A stretch of 64,000 nt of DNA from Canna indica (Eukaryota > Streptophyta > Magnoliopsida > Zingiberales > Cannaceae): the NCBI GenBank assembly GCA_034359265.1, contig CP136891.1:58938001-59002000 (forward strand), in the 5' to 3' direction. The stretch's first letter is position 1. Each line of letters begins with the position of its first letter. The translations under genes were made by a program, and so were the position numbers. Shown here one piece after another: positions 22,612-36,700 of this stretch. The notes beneath the pieces are model-generated. The model saw only the letters and a program-made list of their open reading frames with translations. It was not told where the DNA came from and searched no databases.

Positions 22612-24995
22612 CATCCAATCGTTACAGTATCTAATACTCATACAATTTAAGTGGCGATCGAACTGCTACTATGATAATGGTTTTGTGAATGGATCTGTTA
22701 TGTTGTCTTTCATGCTGACGCATTCGACATTTATATCACTTCGTCCAAGGATCTCTCTAATCAGGTGATACCTATTGGTGAAATGGTCACACTAGAGGGG
22801 GGTGAATAGTGTGTTAATTGAACTTCTCGTCTAATTCTGGTTTTAATCGTTTCTTGATTAGTTAGGCTAAGCACAATATTAATAGCAAGCGAAAGCAATA
22901 AATATGACACAATTCAACAAACAAAGTATCAATGCTAACTCAATGTGATTTATAGTGGTTCGGCCCCAATGCCTACTCCACTACCTAAGCACCCCGCTTA
23001 GAATTTCCAAACTAGCTTTACTAGATTATATCGTTTCCCTTACAAAGAGGATTTACACCGAAAAGTCTCCGCTCTCAAACCGAAGGCACTTCCTCAACCG
23101 GAAGTATCCCGCCTTCCTACCGAGAGCACTCTCCCACCTCAACCTAAGGGATAACTCAACTAATCTTAGTAAACTAAGTTTACAATGGTGGACTTAAACC
23201 TTAACACCAAGGCAACCACCAACTCAATCAAGCCTAGCAACCTAGGTTTACACACTTGATATACAATCAAAATAAACAACAAAATACAATAACAATTGGA
23301 GCAATAAATTAAACAACAAGTACTTAGCTCCAAAAGGAACTCCCTAGTCCTCTTGATGCCTCAAGGTGATGAATCGATGAAGTTTGTGGGCTCAATCAAG
23401 TAGTTGAGGACCAACGCTAGGGTTTAAGAAGAATCTCTCAATGAAAGCTTTAAGATTGATCAAAGATGGCTCAATGAAGGTTAGAAGTGATCAACATTAT
23501 GAAGGAAGGCTCTCATGGCTTCCTATTTATAAGCCATGAAGAGAAGAGAGAGCTCCCCTCTTCTCAACGGGCAGATTTTTGCCCGTTACCGACCACCGGT
23601 CGTAGGTCCGGTCGATCGTCAGTCGACCGATCGAGCGACCGCCGAGCGATTGAATGGCTTCTGCCCATTTTGAGTAGACTAAAGGCTTTCAAAAAATCCT
23701 TAAAAATATCTCGTTTACTAGTTTTTACCTAAGGAATAGTTATCGGCACTTTTGGTGCCAAGAAAATGTATAGGTTATATAGCCCTCCAATGAGCTCCCT
23801 AGGCTTAGTGAATTTTAGGGTCTTTTCTAATTTTTCAGGTTTTCGTATTTTGGGGTTCGGGTTTGGTTTTTGGGTTTCTTTGCATCATCATGACGATTTA
23901 CAACACATTCTAGACACCCTAAACCTAAACTCTATATTTCCGAAGAATCTTGAGCGTCGAAGAGCGTCCTTGCCGATTTATCTGATTTCTTCAACTTTTC
24001 CAATCGCGGACATCGTGCACTAACCAACATGGAAGCTGAAAGTATTTCTCAATGAAATATTAGTTCCATGTTTGTTATCATCAAAACCGAGATTAAGACC
24101 AAGATAGCAAACCTTAGGCCAACAATACCGACTTAGGATGTGTTTTGACTTGTGATGGGATCTAGGTTCCTTTGCTTGAGCAACAGCTCCAGTATTATCA
24201 TAATAAATAGGGATTGGACCGGCAACCTCAGGAAAAACACCCAACTTAGTGATAAACTTCATTATCCACACTCTTTACACAGCTTTTGTCACCGAGTCGG
24301 CCACAATACCTTGCTTGGAACTTTTCTAGCATACTGCGCCACCATTGAGGGTAAATACATACCCCGATATGGATTTACTGTCATCAAGGTTTGACTAGAA
24401 GCTAGCATCAGTGTAGTATTCCAGTTTGACATTGGACCCACCATAAATCAGGAGAACATCTTTAGTTCTTCTCAAGTACGTAAGGTTATTCTTCACGGCT
24501 TTCCAATGTTTCTTTCTAGGATCTGCTTGAAATCAGCTAGTTATCCCCAGGGCATAAGCCACATCAGGCCGAGTACTGAGCATCACATACATGATGGATC
24601 CTACTGCCGAAGCATTCACCCATCCTTTTTCTCTCCTCAGGTGTCTTAGGAGACATCCTTTTAGAAAGAGTGATGCCATGACTCATAGGCAAGTAACCTC
24701 TTTTACTGGCTTCCATGCTAAATCTTTTTAGCATGGTATCAATATACCGTAACTGGGACAAACCAAGCATCCTTCTAAAGATATCCCTATAGATCTTAAT
24801 GCCGAGTACATAGGATGCTTCACCCAAGTCTCTCAAGGAGAAGTTTTTGGATAACCATGCTTTCAGTGACTAGAGCATGGGAATATCATTCCCAATGAGC
24901 ACTATGTTATCTACATACTGCACAATAAACACAACAGCACTCCCACCAACCTTCTTGTAAATACAAGGTTCATCCACATTTTGTATAAAACCAAA
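22590..24995 (-). pseudogene. copia pol: RT C-terminus and RNase H (split by a solo LTR)
   Basis: Minus strand from 24995: FIQNVDEPCIYKK, then QYVDN where the reverse-transcriptase catalytic motif should be YVDD, a stop before the next block, MRDLGEASYVLGIKIYRD, LGLSQLRYIDTMLKRFSME. RNase H follows with GPIPIYYDNTGAVAQAKEPR and SKHILSRY. The frame is cut by the solo LTR at 24124-22773 and resumes as HLIREILGRSDINVE and DNITDPFTKPLS. The Asp-to-Asn change in the active site plus several stops and a frameshift at about 24605 make it inactive. Confidence 0.88.
22773..24124 (-). repeat. solo LTR, SIRE-like copia, target duplication ATACC
   Basis: Plus strand starts TATTGGTGAAATGG and ends TTAGGCCAACA (minus-strand orientation of the family). 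The flanks ATACC at 22768-22772 and 24125-24129 match perfectly and the interrupted RNase H frame continues on both sides. Length 1352 bp. It has a CGATCG/CGACCG-rich block at about 23605-23650. Confidence 0.92.
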
Positions 24996-26252
24996 TATTG
25001 GTGAAATGGCCTACACTAGAGTGGGGTGAATAGTGTGTTGACTAATCATTTTGCCTAATTCGGTTTTAAGCGTTTCTTACAACACTTAGGCAAATTATAA
25101 TTTATCGACTAAATATGGAAGCGATTAATAAAGCAATTAACACAAACAAGCATCAATGCTAACACATGGATGTATAGTGGTTCATCCCCAATGCCTACTC
25201 CACTACCTATGCACCCCGCTTAGGATTTTCAAACTAGCTTTACTAGATTAAGTGTTTTCTTTACAATGAGGATGTTTTCACCGGAGAGTCTCCGCTCTCA
25301 CACCGAAAGCAATTCCACACCCGAAAGTATCCCACCTTCCTACCGAGAGCACTCTCTCATCTCAACCCTAAGGACAACACAACTAATCCTAGTAAACTAG
25401 GCTTACACTAGTAGATTTTAAGCCTTAACACCAAGGCAACCACCAACCATACAAGAACAAAGAACCTAGATCTTCAACCTTTGAAATACAATGGAATAAA
25501 TAATAAAATACACAAGTAATGGAGCAAATAGACAATACAACTTATACTTAGCTCCAAATAATGAATCTTAGCCCCTCTTGATGCATTGATGATGAATCAA
25601 ATCAAGCTTGAAGACAAACTCAAGAAAGACAAGGTAGAAAGCTAGGGTTTCAACAAAGATGGCTCAATCAAAGCTTGTGGGTGTCAAAGGATGTCTTATG
25701 AAGCACTGAAGGGTCATAGGAAGGCTTAGAATGCCTTTAAATAGGCAGAAAACCAAGTGGTGGTCGGGCACAATGGGTATAAACATATATTTTTAGAGCC
25801 GTTATGCTGCCGGTCAATGGCTGATCAACCACCCGAGCGACTGGCCATTGACCGCGAGTCCACTGCCAGTTTTGGGCCTCTGGCGGTCGATCAGCGGTTG
25901 GTAGCCGATCGACAGGCCCGCCAACCAGCCGGCGACCGGTGCTCAAATTCTAGGTTGATTTTTTTATTGATCTGATTTTGGCTTTCAGGTTTGGTTCTTT
26001 AGGGTTCTTAGCATCATACTGAATATTTTATAATTTATCTAGACAACCTAAACCTAGACTTTAACTTCCCGCCGAATCTAAGCGCGTCGACCAATGTTCT
26101 TCTGATTTTTTGATTTCTCCAATATTTTTGATCGCGGACGTCGAGTGCTAACCGACTTGGAACCTAAAAGATTTCTTCATGAAAACATTAGTTTCATATT
26201 TGTTATCATCAAAACCGAGATTAAGCCCAAGGTTGAAAACATTAGGCCAACA
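24996..26252 (-). repeat. solo LTR, SIRE-like copia, target duplication CCAAA
   Basis: Plus strand starts TATTGGTGAAATGG and ends TTAGGCCAACA. Flanks CCAAA at 24991-24995 and 26253-26257 are identical, and it lies in the reverse transcriptase between FKEFG and FIQNVDEP. Length 1257 bp. Confidence 0.92.
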
Positions 26253-27557
26253 CCAAACTCTTTGAATGTCTCATCAAAATGGATGTTCCAACTCCTCGAG
26301 GCTTGCTTGAGTCCATAAATGGACTTTTGCAACTTACATACCTTCTCCGGTCCTACTGGGGATACAAATCCCTCTGGCTGAGTCATATAGACTTCTTCCT
26401 CAAGTTCACCATCGAGGAATGTAGTCTTGACATCCATGTGCCAGATCTCGTAATCATGGTATGCTACAATGGCTAGCAATATCCTAATGGACTTGAGCAT
26501 GGCTATAAGAGAAAAAGTTTCATCATAGTCAACACCTTGTCAACACCTGGCCATCAGCTTCGATCTTTCTCTTAAAGATCCACTTACATCCTATAGGAGC
26601 GACTCCTTCGAGCAAGTCAACCAAAGTCCAAAGTTGGCTGGTGAACATGGAGTCCATTTCGGATTGCATTGCTTCATGTCTTTGCTTGCAATCAACATGC
26701 TTGATTGCTTGATCATAGGATTGCAGATCAACATTTTCCTAGTCATTCTTAATGGTCAGGAAGAACCTCTCAGGTTGTTGACATAATCTCCCTGATCGAC
26801 GAAGAGTGGTGGGAGGTAGTGTTTTTGCGACTGGTTCGTCTTGTGGACTATCCATCGGTTGTTGCGATTTGGCTGTGGTTGTTGAACTTCATCAAGTTCA
26901 ACATTTTTTCCACTCCCACTTTCCTCAATAAACTCTTTTTCTAAGAAAGTGGCATGCCTACTGACAAACACCTTTTGTTCAGTTGACGAGTAGAAGTAAT
27001 GCCCTAAACTCTCTTTAGGATATTCCACAAACCTACATATGGTTGATTTAGCATAAAGCTTATCTGACTCTTATTTCTTGACGTACACGGGGCAACCCTA
27101 AATCTTGAGATGCCTCAGACTTAGTTTCTTGCCAATCCATATCTCATATGGTGTACTAGAGATAGATTTTGTGGGAACCTTATTAAGAAGGTACATATCC
27201 CCAAAAATAAATCGGGAGATCAATAAAGCAAAACATGGACCGCATCATATCTAGCAATGTGTGATTCCTCCTTTCAGACACTCCATTATGCTGTGGTGTG
27301 TCAGGAGGAGTCCATTCGGAGATAATCTCATTGTCCTTGAGATAACTTAGGAACTCAATGGATAAGTATTCACCACCTCGATCTGATCGAAGGATTCTAA
27401 TACTTCTCCCTACTTGTTTCTCAACCTCAGCCCTATACTCTTTGAACTTTTCAAAACCATCGGACTTATGTCTCATCAAGTAGACATATCCATACTTCAA
27501 TACATCGTTAGTGAACGTGATGAAGTAGGAACACCCACCTCTTGCTTGAGTTGTCAT
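26253..27557 (-). pseudogene. copia pol: integrase and N-terminal reverse transcriptase
   Basis: Integrase (27557-27183): YGYVYLMRHKSDGFEKFKEY, ILRSDRGGEYLSIEFLSYLK with the second catalytic Asp, and TPQHNGVSERRN with the catalytic Glu. The C-terminal domain is fragmentary (27028-26756, YPKESLGHYFYSSTEQKVFV). RT starts near 26500 with ILLAIVAYHDYEIWHMDVKT, containing the first catalytic Asp, then EEEVYMTQPEGF and VCKLQKSIYGLKQASRSWN, ending at the solo LTR. The frame is broken between integrase and RT (about 26500-26750) and at 27180. The zinc-binding and first-Asp part of integrase at 27560-27757 is degraded. Confidence 0.88.
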
Positions 27558-27757
27558 CGGTCCGCAACATTTGTATGGACCAACTCTAACAACTAAGTGG
27601 CCTTCTCACTATGCCCAGTGAAGGGGGACTTGTTCATGTTTCCTTTGAGACGGGATTCACAAGTTGGCATCGATTCAAAATCGAATGGGTCAAACAACCC
27701 ATATTTATACAACTTGTTGATTGTTCCTCATTAATATATATGACCTAGTCGCAAATG

Positions 27758-28219
27758 TCAAAGATAGGTGAGGTTCAAATTATCTCTTTTTCTTTTGTGC
27801 ATTTGTTTGATATGGAAAATATAATCATTTACATCTAAGAACATTAAACCATTTGAAATGGGTTCAGTTCTATATAATTCATCAGAATGATATATGCGGC
27901 AATAATTGCCTTTCAAAGACATTTCATAACCTTCTTCAAGTAACAAAGGAACAGAAATAATATTCTTTATTAAAACTGGAATGTAATAATAATTATTTAA
28001 TCTAATGGTCTTGCCATATGGCAGATTTAAACAATAGGTTCCTACGGCTAAAGTAGCAACTCTTGCACCATTGCCTACTCGAATGTCGTAGTCGTCTTTG
28101 TTCAACATTCTACTTATTCCCAGCTCTTGCAACGAATTGCAAATGTGAGAACCACAACCAGTATCCAATACCCATGTAGTAGAATTATTTAATGATAGAT
28201 TTATTTCAATAACGAACAC
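27758..28219 (-). pseudogene. copia aspartic protease
   Basis: Minus strand frame reads STTWVLDTGCGSHICNSLQE, with the catalytic D-T-G triad, then VGNGARVATLAVGTYCLNL and YYYIPVLIKNIISVPLLLE, the usual copia protease strands. The end (RIYHSDELYR, NGLMFLDVNDYIFH) leads into the integrase N-terminus. The domain itself is open, but it is cut from gag by breaks near 28230-28430, where Lys-rich linker sequence remains and the zinc knuckle is missing. Confidence 0.88.
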
Positions 28220-28432
28220 ACCAGCGGAGGGGGCTTGAGAAGCCCTCTTCTGCCTTACTTCTGCAATATGCTCCTTTCTTCCCTTTCTTCTTGATATCTT
28301 TCTTAGGTTTCACAGCTTTATTTTTTTGCTTTGTTCTTAATAGAGCGCTTCTTGGCCTTTTTAGGGGCACTACCCACTAACAAGACTTTGTCCTTTTCCT
28401 CTGGAAGGTGAGACTCAGCAATCTTTAGCATA

Positions 28433-30127
28433 TTAATTAAGGAGCTCGGGAAGCGAGGCATCCAGCTTATTCATGTGGTAGTTGATGATAAATTGTGAAA
28501 ATGACCCTAGGAGGAATTGGAGTATTAAGTCATGACTTAACCCCTTATTAATGCTTATGCCCAATTTCTCTAACATCTCGATCAAATCGATTAGTTTGAG
28601 GATGTGGGTTTCAATAGGGGGCCCTGCTGTCATCTTGGCTTGGAAGAGTTGCTTTGAAAGCTCAAACCTAGCAGTCCGTCACCATACAACTCCTTGAGGT
28701 GAGATAGGATGGCCCTAGAGTCCATCTTTTCATGTTGTCGTTGTTGGCCAAGGGTTGCCCCCCTAGGCTTCGATCTCTATTTGATGATAACAAACATGAA
28801 ACTAATATATTTGCAAAGTTTTGAGTTCAGGTTGAGGTTATGATACACGCACGAAGTTCGTTCGGAGAAATATAAAAACCGACAAAAATGGCTTCGAAAA
28901 CGAGCGAGTAGAAAATCAAGAGTTAGGATTAGATTCTATGTAATATGTCTCTAGAAATATATCCCAAGCCAATTTGTAATGTTATCCAAGTCAAAACATG
29001 GTAATGGAACCCGAAAATGAAGCGCGCAAGAAGATGGCTGGAAATAATAACCTCAGCCCAAGTTCGATCAACCGGTCGGTCGATCGAACGAGGCCAAAAA
29101 TTAGCAGTAGCCAATTCAGTCGACCAGTCAGTCCATCGAATGTGGCCCGAAATCGACAGAACATCTTCGGTCGCTCGACGGTCCATTAGTCGGTCGACCG
29201 ACGATCAAACGGCAAGCGACCGAGCGTCCCCAAAGGGTAGAAAAATGCCCATTGGGTGGAGCTGCTGAGTGAGGGGTTATAAATACGACCTCATCTTCCC
29301 TCGATGATTTCTCTCAAGCGTTCATCTTCCCTCAACCCCGGCTTCTATTCAACCTCACCATCTTGTGGAGTTGGAGGCGTTAAAGGCTTGGAAAGGAGCT
29401 CTTTGTTGTGGTCTATTCTTTAGCTCATTTTATTGTAATTTTACTTGTTATTTGAACTTGATTTTTCATTGTAAACTTGCTTGGTGTGCTAGGTTAAACA
29501 CCTTAGGGTTTCCTTCATAGAATTGTGTTTTGCCTAGGTGAATAGGTTTGAGGCATTCTCAAAGGGTTGAGAAATGAGTCATCGGTTGTATTCAAAGGGA
29601 AACACAGTCTATAAAGAATTTGGTTAGAAATCCTTAGTGTGGAGCCAAGGTAGTGGAGTAGGCGGTTGGCCGAACCACTATAATAATTCGTGTTTGCATT
29701 GCTTTAATTGATTGTTGTTAATTGCTATTATTACTCGTCAAGCATCGTAAACTAGTAGCACGTCGACTTGGTTGCATTCAGAATCGAATCAAAACGACAT
29801 CGAATTTGACGTAGTTTCAGCCCAACACTATTCAACCCCTCCCCCCCTTTTGGTTGGGTATTTGTTCAACAGCCATTGCAACACATTGGACATAGAGGCG
29901 AGTATAATGCACTAAACAGTAGTGCCGTCATCTTGCCACTTCTTGTAAGCGGCTCTTACTTCCTCGGTAGCCCTTTGAGAAGGGACATCCGGTGCCCAGT
30001 TATCAAGAACATAGAAAAGTCTCTCCTGGGTGAGGACAATCCTCAGATTTTGCAACCAATCAACATAATTTGGTCCAGTGACTTTATTAGCATTGAGAAT
30101 GCTACGTAATGACAGTGTATTTGACAT
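28433..30127 (-). pseudogene. copia gag (split by a solo LTR)
   Basis: Starts at 30127 with MSNTLSLRSILNANKVTGPN and YVDWLQNLRIVLTQERL, the standard opening of this copia gag. It continues AAYKKWQDDGTTV and, past a stop, CIILASMSNVLQ before the LTR at 29871. On the other side (28740) it resumes with RQHEKMDSRAILSHLKELYG, and later LIDLIEMLEKLGISINKG (28633-28433). The capsid would bind element RNA. A stop replaces residue 72, and further breaks follow. The Lys-rich tail is present but no CCHC knuckle. Confidence 0.88.
28742..29871 (+). repeat. solo LTR related to the SIRE-like family, inside gag
   Basis: Starts TGTTGGCCAAGGGTTG, includes TTTGATGATAACAAACATG, and ends TTTGTTCAACA; 1130 bp. 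The gag frame reads through from LQ (29872 side) to RQHEK (28741 side), which fixes the insertion. Target duplication is imperfect: GTCGT on the left, GCCAT on the right. It is shorter and more diverged than the other solo LTRs, with a CGACCG-rich block at about 29060-29220. Confidence 0.82.
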
Positions 30128-31616
30128 GGTGACAATGAAATGCTACAAGGAAAAGAAAGAAACAAATTAGCTACCATTCTACATTCATGATTATTGAGGT
30201 CTTTTAATTAATTATGTCTCCCACTAATTTTCACGGTTTCCAAGTTACCCTCTGATTGGGAAGCGGGAAGCCCTCGTTGGCGGACTTCCTTAGGGGAAGA
30301 TGAAACCCCACTTCTCCTACTCGGGTCTCGCATGTAACACGACAAACCCTAATCGGTCCATGGGTAAGTAACTATTTTTTGGTCACATCGCTATGTGACT
30401 TCCATCAATTTTTGCCTCTGGGTCAACCAAGGCATTGTGTATGCACAACAAACCAAGGAGCCCTGGTTGAGTTGGACCCATTGTTCGTATACCACGGCGA
30501 GAAAATAACCACCCTTGAGTGTAGCTCAACAAGGTAAGTCACGTTCAAGCATATAGTAGAGACACAAAAGGGTATGTGTTATATGAGGTGCAGCGTGTCT
30601 ATCAGCACAAAATACCTTGAGTGTGCACAACAAACCCGTTGTGACAACAGACACACTTGCTCCCCATAACAATGGAAGGCATGACCGGTATTCTAAATAC
30701 CTTAGCCATACAGACTCAATATTAATGGTGGGATTCTTTATGCAATTAAAATTATCTAAGCTATCAACAATTGAAGGAAGAGCAATAAATAAAAGCATAA
30801 AGTAAATAAGGATGATTATGGATGTACTAAGGGTTCAACCCGAGCTACTAGGCAAACCAAGGCCATTCATCCTAGGATTTTTAGGGAGAGCCATCTCGCC
30901 AAGGTGCTGCCAAAATCCTCCTTGTAGGTTTCCAGTTCCATTAGTGCCTTCCCGGGGTTCAATCATCTACATGGCATCGAACACCTCCTCTCCGTGCGCG
31001 CACCAAAACGGGGCAGCAAGCGTGCTCATCACCAAACAGCCCTTGAACTTCTAATTTTACAAAACTAAAAGAAGAAGACCCCAAAAAACCCATGGGGAAA
31101 GGTTTATAGAGAGGGAGAAGAGAATTACAATCAGAATTCTCAAGAGGAAAGCAGGGGTAGCAGGCCCTACTTAGAAGATACAGTGCTGAAATTTCATAAA
31201 TTTACAAGCAATCAATACAACCATGATTACACACAGTCACATGCACATAGAGCTCATCCATAATCATCCTTTCATGCATCACATCATATATGTTAAATAA
31301 AGAAAGAAAAATAGAATCTAAAATCGCGGAAATCTGATCACGTTTCCACCCAAAACGGTTCAAACAACACATGCTGAATTTTTCGATTCTCGAGGCTGTT
31401 CAATGATGAACCCATGGGGTTTTTTAGTTTGAATTCTATCCAAAATTATTATGGAAAGTAGGCTTCCACCTCGATTCATCGCATGAACCGTGGAGCCAGG
31501 GAAAACAACTCAAAGACCCGCGAAAGCCAAAATTGGGCAGCATGACGTTTAGGGAGCGAACGGTTTGTAAACGCGATCAAAATGCGAAATAAAAATTTCA
31601 AAAAATCGATAAAGTT
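30128..31616 (-). other. untranslated leader of the copia element; no gene seen
   Basis: Lies between the primer site and the gag start. No open frame of length or domain content worth calling occurs on either strand. Long leaders are common in this type of element. Confidence 0.6.
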
Positions 31617-31629
31617 GACTCTGATACCA
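31617..31629 (-). other. primer-binding site of the copia element
   Basis: Minus strand TGGTATCAGAGTC, the complement of the initiator tRNA-Met 3' end, one base from the inner end of the 5' LTR at 31631. Confidence 0.9.
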
Positions 31630-33760
31630 CTGTTGGGGTGTGAATAGAAAATGCAGCAGAAAATGCCCAAAAAATAGTGATCTACTTTAGCGAGTATAAG
31701 GAATTAAGCATTGGAAGAAAGTATACCTTCAATCGTGGTTGACGGAGCTGCTCCTATCCCCATTCAAGATGCACACACACATGTCCTCCAATGCTAGTCC
31801 ACACCAAGCACCTCGTAACGAAAGGGGCAGCGATGAACGGGGCTCGTTGTGGCTCAACGGAGTGACTTTCTCAATCACGAAAAGCACCAAGGCTAGGTCG
31901 GCTATTCCACCAAGAACTAGGCTCCAAAACGGGAGGAAGAAGGGATGAGAAAACCACGGAACAAGAAGATGGAAGAGAGAACACCATGTTGTTCTCTTTT
32001 GTTTACTCTAGGGAGAGGAAGTGGTGGCACACAAAGGTGGAGAAGAAAACCTCTCTGGCTTCTCGGAGAACTCAGGGAAGGGGAGGAAGATGGTCGCCCA
32101 CTCAAGGAAGAAAATGGAGGTTCTTTGGAACTTCTTTCCACCCAAGAACTTCTCTCTTGTTTTCACCAAGAAGTCGGGAAACAAACTTTTAACTTCTTTT
32201 CATCCTTCATGGGGTATTCGGCCACCTTAAGAGGAGGAGGGGCGGCTACAAGAGTAGACCCGGCCCTCCCCTAAAATCTCTCTCGGAATTCAAAATTTTG
32301 GGGTTTGCCTCCAAAATATATTTCATATTTAATTATTTCATAATTAATTCAAAATTAATTAATTCCAATTAAATAGAAATTTTAATTTATCTCCGTAAAT
32401 TAAAAGCTAATTTATAGTAATGAGATTTATCTAAATAAATTAAATTCCTATCATATAGGAATTATATTCATGTAGATAAATTAAATTCCTATTTATAGAA
32501 TCATGATTTATCTAAATAAATCAATTATCTATAAATCTATGATTTATCTAAATAAATCAAAGTCCTATTTGTTATGATTTATCTAAATAAATCAATTCCA
32601 AATTAGCAGGTGTAGGCGCATGGGGAAAATCAAATTTCCCTCCACGAATTTTTTATTTCAAAAATCAAATTAATTGTGTTTAATTCTTAATTAAACATAT
32701 CCCCGATTTATGGTTAATTAATTTTTTAATTCATAATTAATATTTTAATCAACCATATAAAATAGTACCGCGTGCCAAAACCCTAACTTTAGGGCTATCC
32801 TACATAATAGGGGTTTCCTTACAAAGTAGGGTTTTCGAGGAAGTCCTTCCTCATGCATTCGTTCCTATAGGAAATACCTTTTCTATCTTATCCGTAAACG
32901 AGATCCATGATCGAGTTACAGCATGTCCATGCTAGTAGACATATAGTGCCGCGGGGCGAGCTCTATCTCATAAACCCATTCGGTCCCGCACTAAGCCAGT
33001 AGTGAGCTGTGCATAACGAAGATCGAATCAGATCCAATAGAACATCTTCTATTCGAAAATCAAGAGCCAACACTAAACCCCTTTAGTGTGGTCGTGTGAG
33101 ACTCCACTCACAAGTCAAGATTGACGTTTGGCAACGTGTCATGACTACTCGGATAGTGTGAGGTTCAATCTACAGGGATTGAACACCCTTCGGTGATTAG
33201 TTACCGTGCAACTAAATCCTTCGATTACAACATCCCAAAGTCGGCTAGGGTATGGAAGAAGTGTCAAACCCTAATACCAATTCATATGTATTTCACCTGC
33301 CAAGTTATCGTCTCAATAATGACATGTCATAAACCCTTTTCCGACAATCATATCTACTCTAGCCAGAGATTCTTGGATTGACACTTGCAGGGATACATGG
33401 GACATTATCTTCTCTCACTAGGAGTAACTGATTCCATATTGGTTGCTCACCTACCTTCATGAATATTTCCTCATGCCCAAAAGTATTCGGCACATGACTC
33501 TTAAAGGGCACATAGGGATAAAACCAAAGCAATAGGTCACCAATCACAAGGTAAGCATGACAACCTCAGGTCCAAGGACTACTTGCAGCTACTATCACCC
33601 AAGGAACATCCTATTGACACTCATGCAAGGATTCCATTTTGTGTTCCTCGTGTAGGTCCGTTTAGTGAACTCATTCTCATATACACCTGCACTTGTACAT
33701 TAATGACGGCTCATATGTAACTGTGAGATCAGCTACCTCTTATCGTATAGGGCATGTATC

Positions 33761-36700
33761 TATTGGTGAAATGGCCACACTATAGGGGGGGTGAATAGTG
33801 TGTTAACTAATCTTATCGCCTAATTTCGATTTTAATCGTTTCTTGATTAGTTTGGCTAAGCACGATATTAATAGCAAGCAAAAGTAATAAATATGAAACA
33901 ATTAACACATAATAATATATCAATGCTAACACAATTATTTATAGTGGTTTGGCCCCAATGCCTACTCCACTACCTAAGCACCCCGCTTAGGATTTCCAAA
34001 CTAGCTTTACTAGATTATCTCGTTTCCCTTACAAAGAGGACTTTACACCGAAAAGTCTCCGCTCTCAAACCGAAGACACTTCCACACCCGGAAGTATCCC
34101 GCCTTCCTACCGAGAGCACTCTCCCACCTCAACCTAAGGGACAACTCAACTAATCCTAGTAAACTAAGTTTTCAATGGTGGGTTTAAGCATTAACACCAA
34201 GGCAACCACCAACTCAATCAAACCTAGCAACCTAGATTTACACAAATTCAAATACAATGAAATAAACACCAAAATACAATAATAATGAGAGCAAATAATA
34301 AACAATATAAACTTAGCTCTCAAACAAGATGTCCTAGCTTCTCTTGATGACTTGAAGATGAATCAAGGCAAGCTCAAAGTCAATCTCAAGGTTTCTTGGC
34401 TAAAAGCTAGTGTTCTTTGCAAAGATAGCTCAATAATTCTTGTAGATATGCAAGGAGTGGCTCTTTGAGGCTTAGAAGAATCATTAAAAGCTTGTAAGAG
34501 AGTTTGGAGTGGGTATTTATAACCCCCCCTCCCCCCAAATGAAATGGCTCGTCAATGGGCCGATTTCTGCCAGTTGGAGACGCCCGATCGCTTGCCGATC
34601 GATCGTCGGTCGACCGATCGAGCGACTGCCGAGTGACTGAAGGCATTCTGCCAAATTCTATCATCGTTCGATTGATCGATCGGTCGACCGAAATGCCTTC
34701 TCCTTCGGTCGGTCGACCGAACCTGGGCAGGGCAAATTTCTTTGCTTGTTTGTTTGTTTTATGGGTTCCATCTTCACTAAGTCTACTTATATAACATTTA
34801 CTAACTTTAAGTAAGGGCACTGAGGCCGGAAGTAGTGGTTCTGGGGATCGAGAACTGCTCTCGGGGGTTCAAACCAAGCTCACCGAGGAGCGTAAGGCAA
34901 GATCGTGGGAGGTTGAAGTTGAGCTCGCCGAGGAGTGTAAGGCAAGACCGCATGCGAGGAATCAAGTAAGGGCTCAGAGGTCGAAAGTAGTGGTGTGATA
35001 GCCAACGAGACAGGCTGGTGTAAACCGAGTCATTGTCATGTATGTTGGCCTAAGGTTTTCAACCTAGGTCTTAATCTCAATTTTGGTGATAACAAATATG
35101 GAACTAATATTTTCAAGGAGAAATATTTTTAGATTCCAAGTCGGTTAGCGCACGACGTCCCCGATCAAAAAAATTGGAGAAATCAGCAAGGACGCTCGTC
35201 GATGCTCGGATTTCATCAGGAAGATAGAGTCTAGGTTTAGGGTGTTTAGATCAATTGTAAAATCCTCATTATGATGCAAAGATCACTAAAGAACCAAATC
35301 CGAAACTCAAAACCCTAATCGAAAGAAAGAACCTGACTGGAACTGCATTCAATGCAGTTTTGGTCGATGCTTCGATCGACCGAAGGGTCGATCGGACTTC
35401 AACCGAAGGTTGTTGGAAACATCTAGTAAGCATTCGGTCGACCATCGCTCAAAGGACGCTGTAACTAATAGAAAAATAATTGTTTTTATTCGTTGAGCTC
35501 GATAATTGCTTTGTGTTTTCTCTATATAAACACCTCACTCGCCTTCCTTAAACCTTCTTACACTCCTTGAGTCAGATATTGATGATCCTTGGGCTTGATT
35601 GAGCCACCATTCTTGGGAACCCTATCTTTGAGCTTGTACTTCCATCATTGAGCCTTGACTTCATTGTTTCACCATTAAAGGCATCGAGAGGAGTCTAGGA
35701 TCTTGCTTTAGAGCTATATTATTGCTCCATTTACTTGTGTGTTTTGTTGTTTATTTTCTTGTATTTGAGATTGTGGTTGACCTAGTGTTGTAGGTCTTGT
35801 GATTGGTTGTTGCCTTTGTTGGTGAAATGGCATACACTAGAGGAGGGTGAATAGTATGTTATCTAAATCTTTTTGTCTAATTCTGATTTTAATATTTTCT
35901 TAAACTACTTAGGCAATTCACAAATTCGAATAACAAGCAGAAGCAATAAATAAGACAATTAAGCAAACACAAGAGAGACAACACTAACACAATGCTTACT
36001 CCACTACCTAAGTACCCCGCTTAGGATTTCCAAACTAGTTTAATTAGATTAATTAGTTTCCTTACAATGAGGAATTTACACCGGAAAGTCTCCGCTCTCA
36101 AACCGAAGGCACTTCCACACCCAGAAGTATCTCAGCTTCCTACCGAGAGTACTCTCCCACCTCAACCTAAGGATAACTTAACTAATCATAGCAAACTAAG
36201 TTTATAATAGTGGATTTAAGCCTTAACACCAAGGCTACCACCAACTCAATCAAACCTAGCAACCTAGATTTACACAAGCTTTAATACAATGAAATAAATA
36301 ATAAAATACACAAATAATAGAGCAAATAAATGACACAACAAATACTTTGCTCCAAACACAAGTCCTAGTTCCTCTTGATGCCTTAATGATGAATCAACTA
36401 AACCTTTGAAGGCAAAATCAAGGTTGAATCATGAGAACTAGGGTTTGCAAAGAAATGGCTCAAGGAATCTTTAGAAAAGATCAAGGATGGATCAATGAAG
36501 GTTTAGATCATGGAGGAAGACACTCAAGGGCTAGCATATATAAGCCCCAAGAAGAGCGAGCCAAAACAGCTCTTCCAACGAGCTAATTTCTGCCCGTTGG
36601 CGACACCCGATCGCTTGCCGATCGACCGACCGAGCGACCGCTGAGCGACCGAAGGCCTACTGCCAATTTCTGGCAGCATTCGGTCGACCAGCCGATCGAT

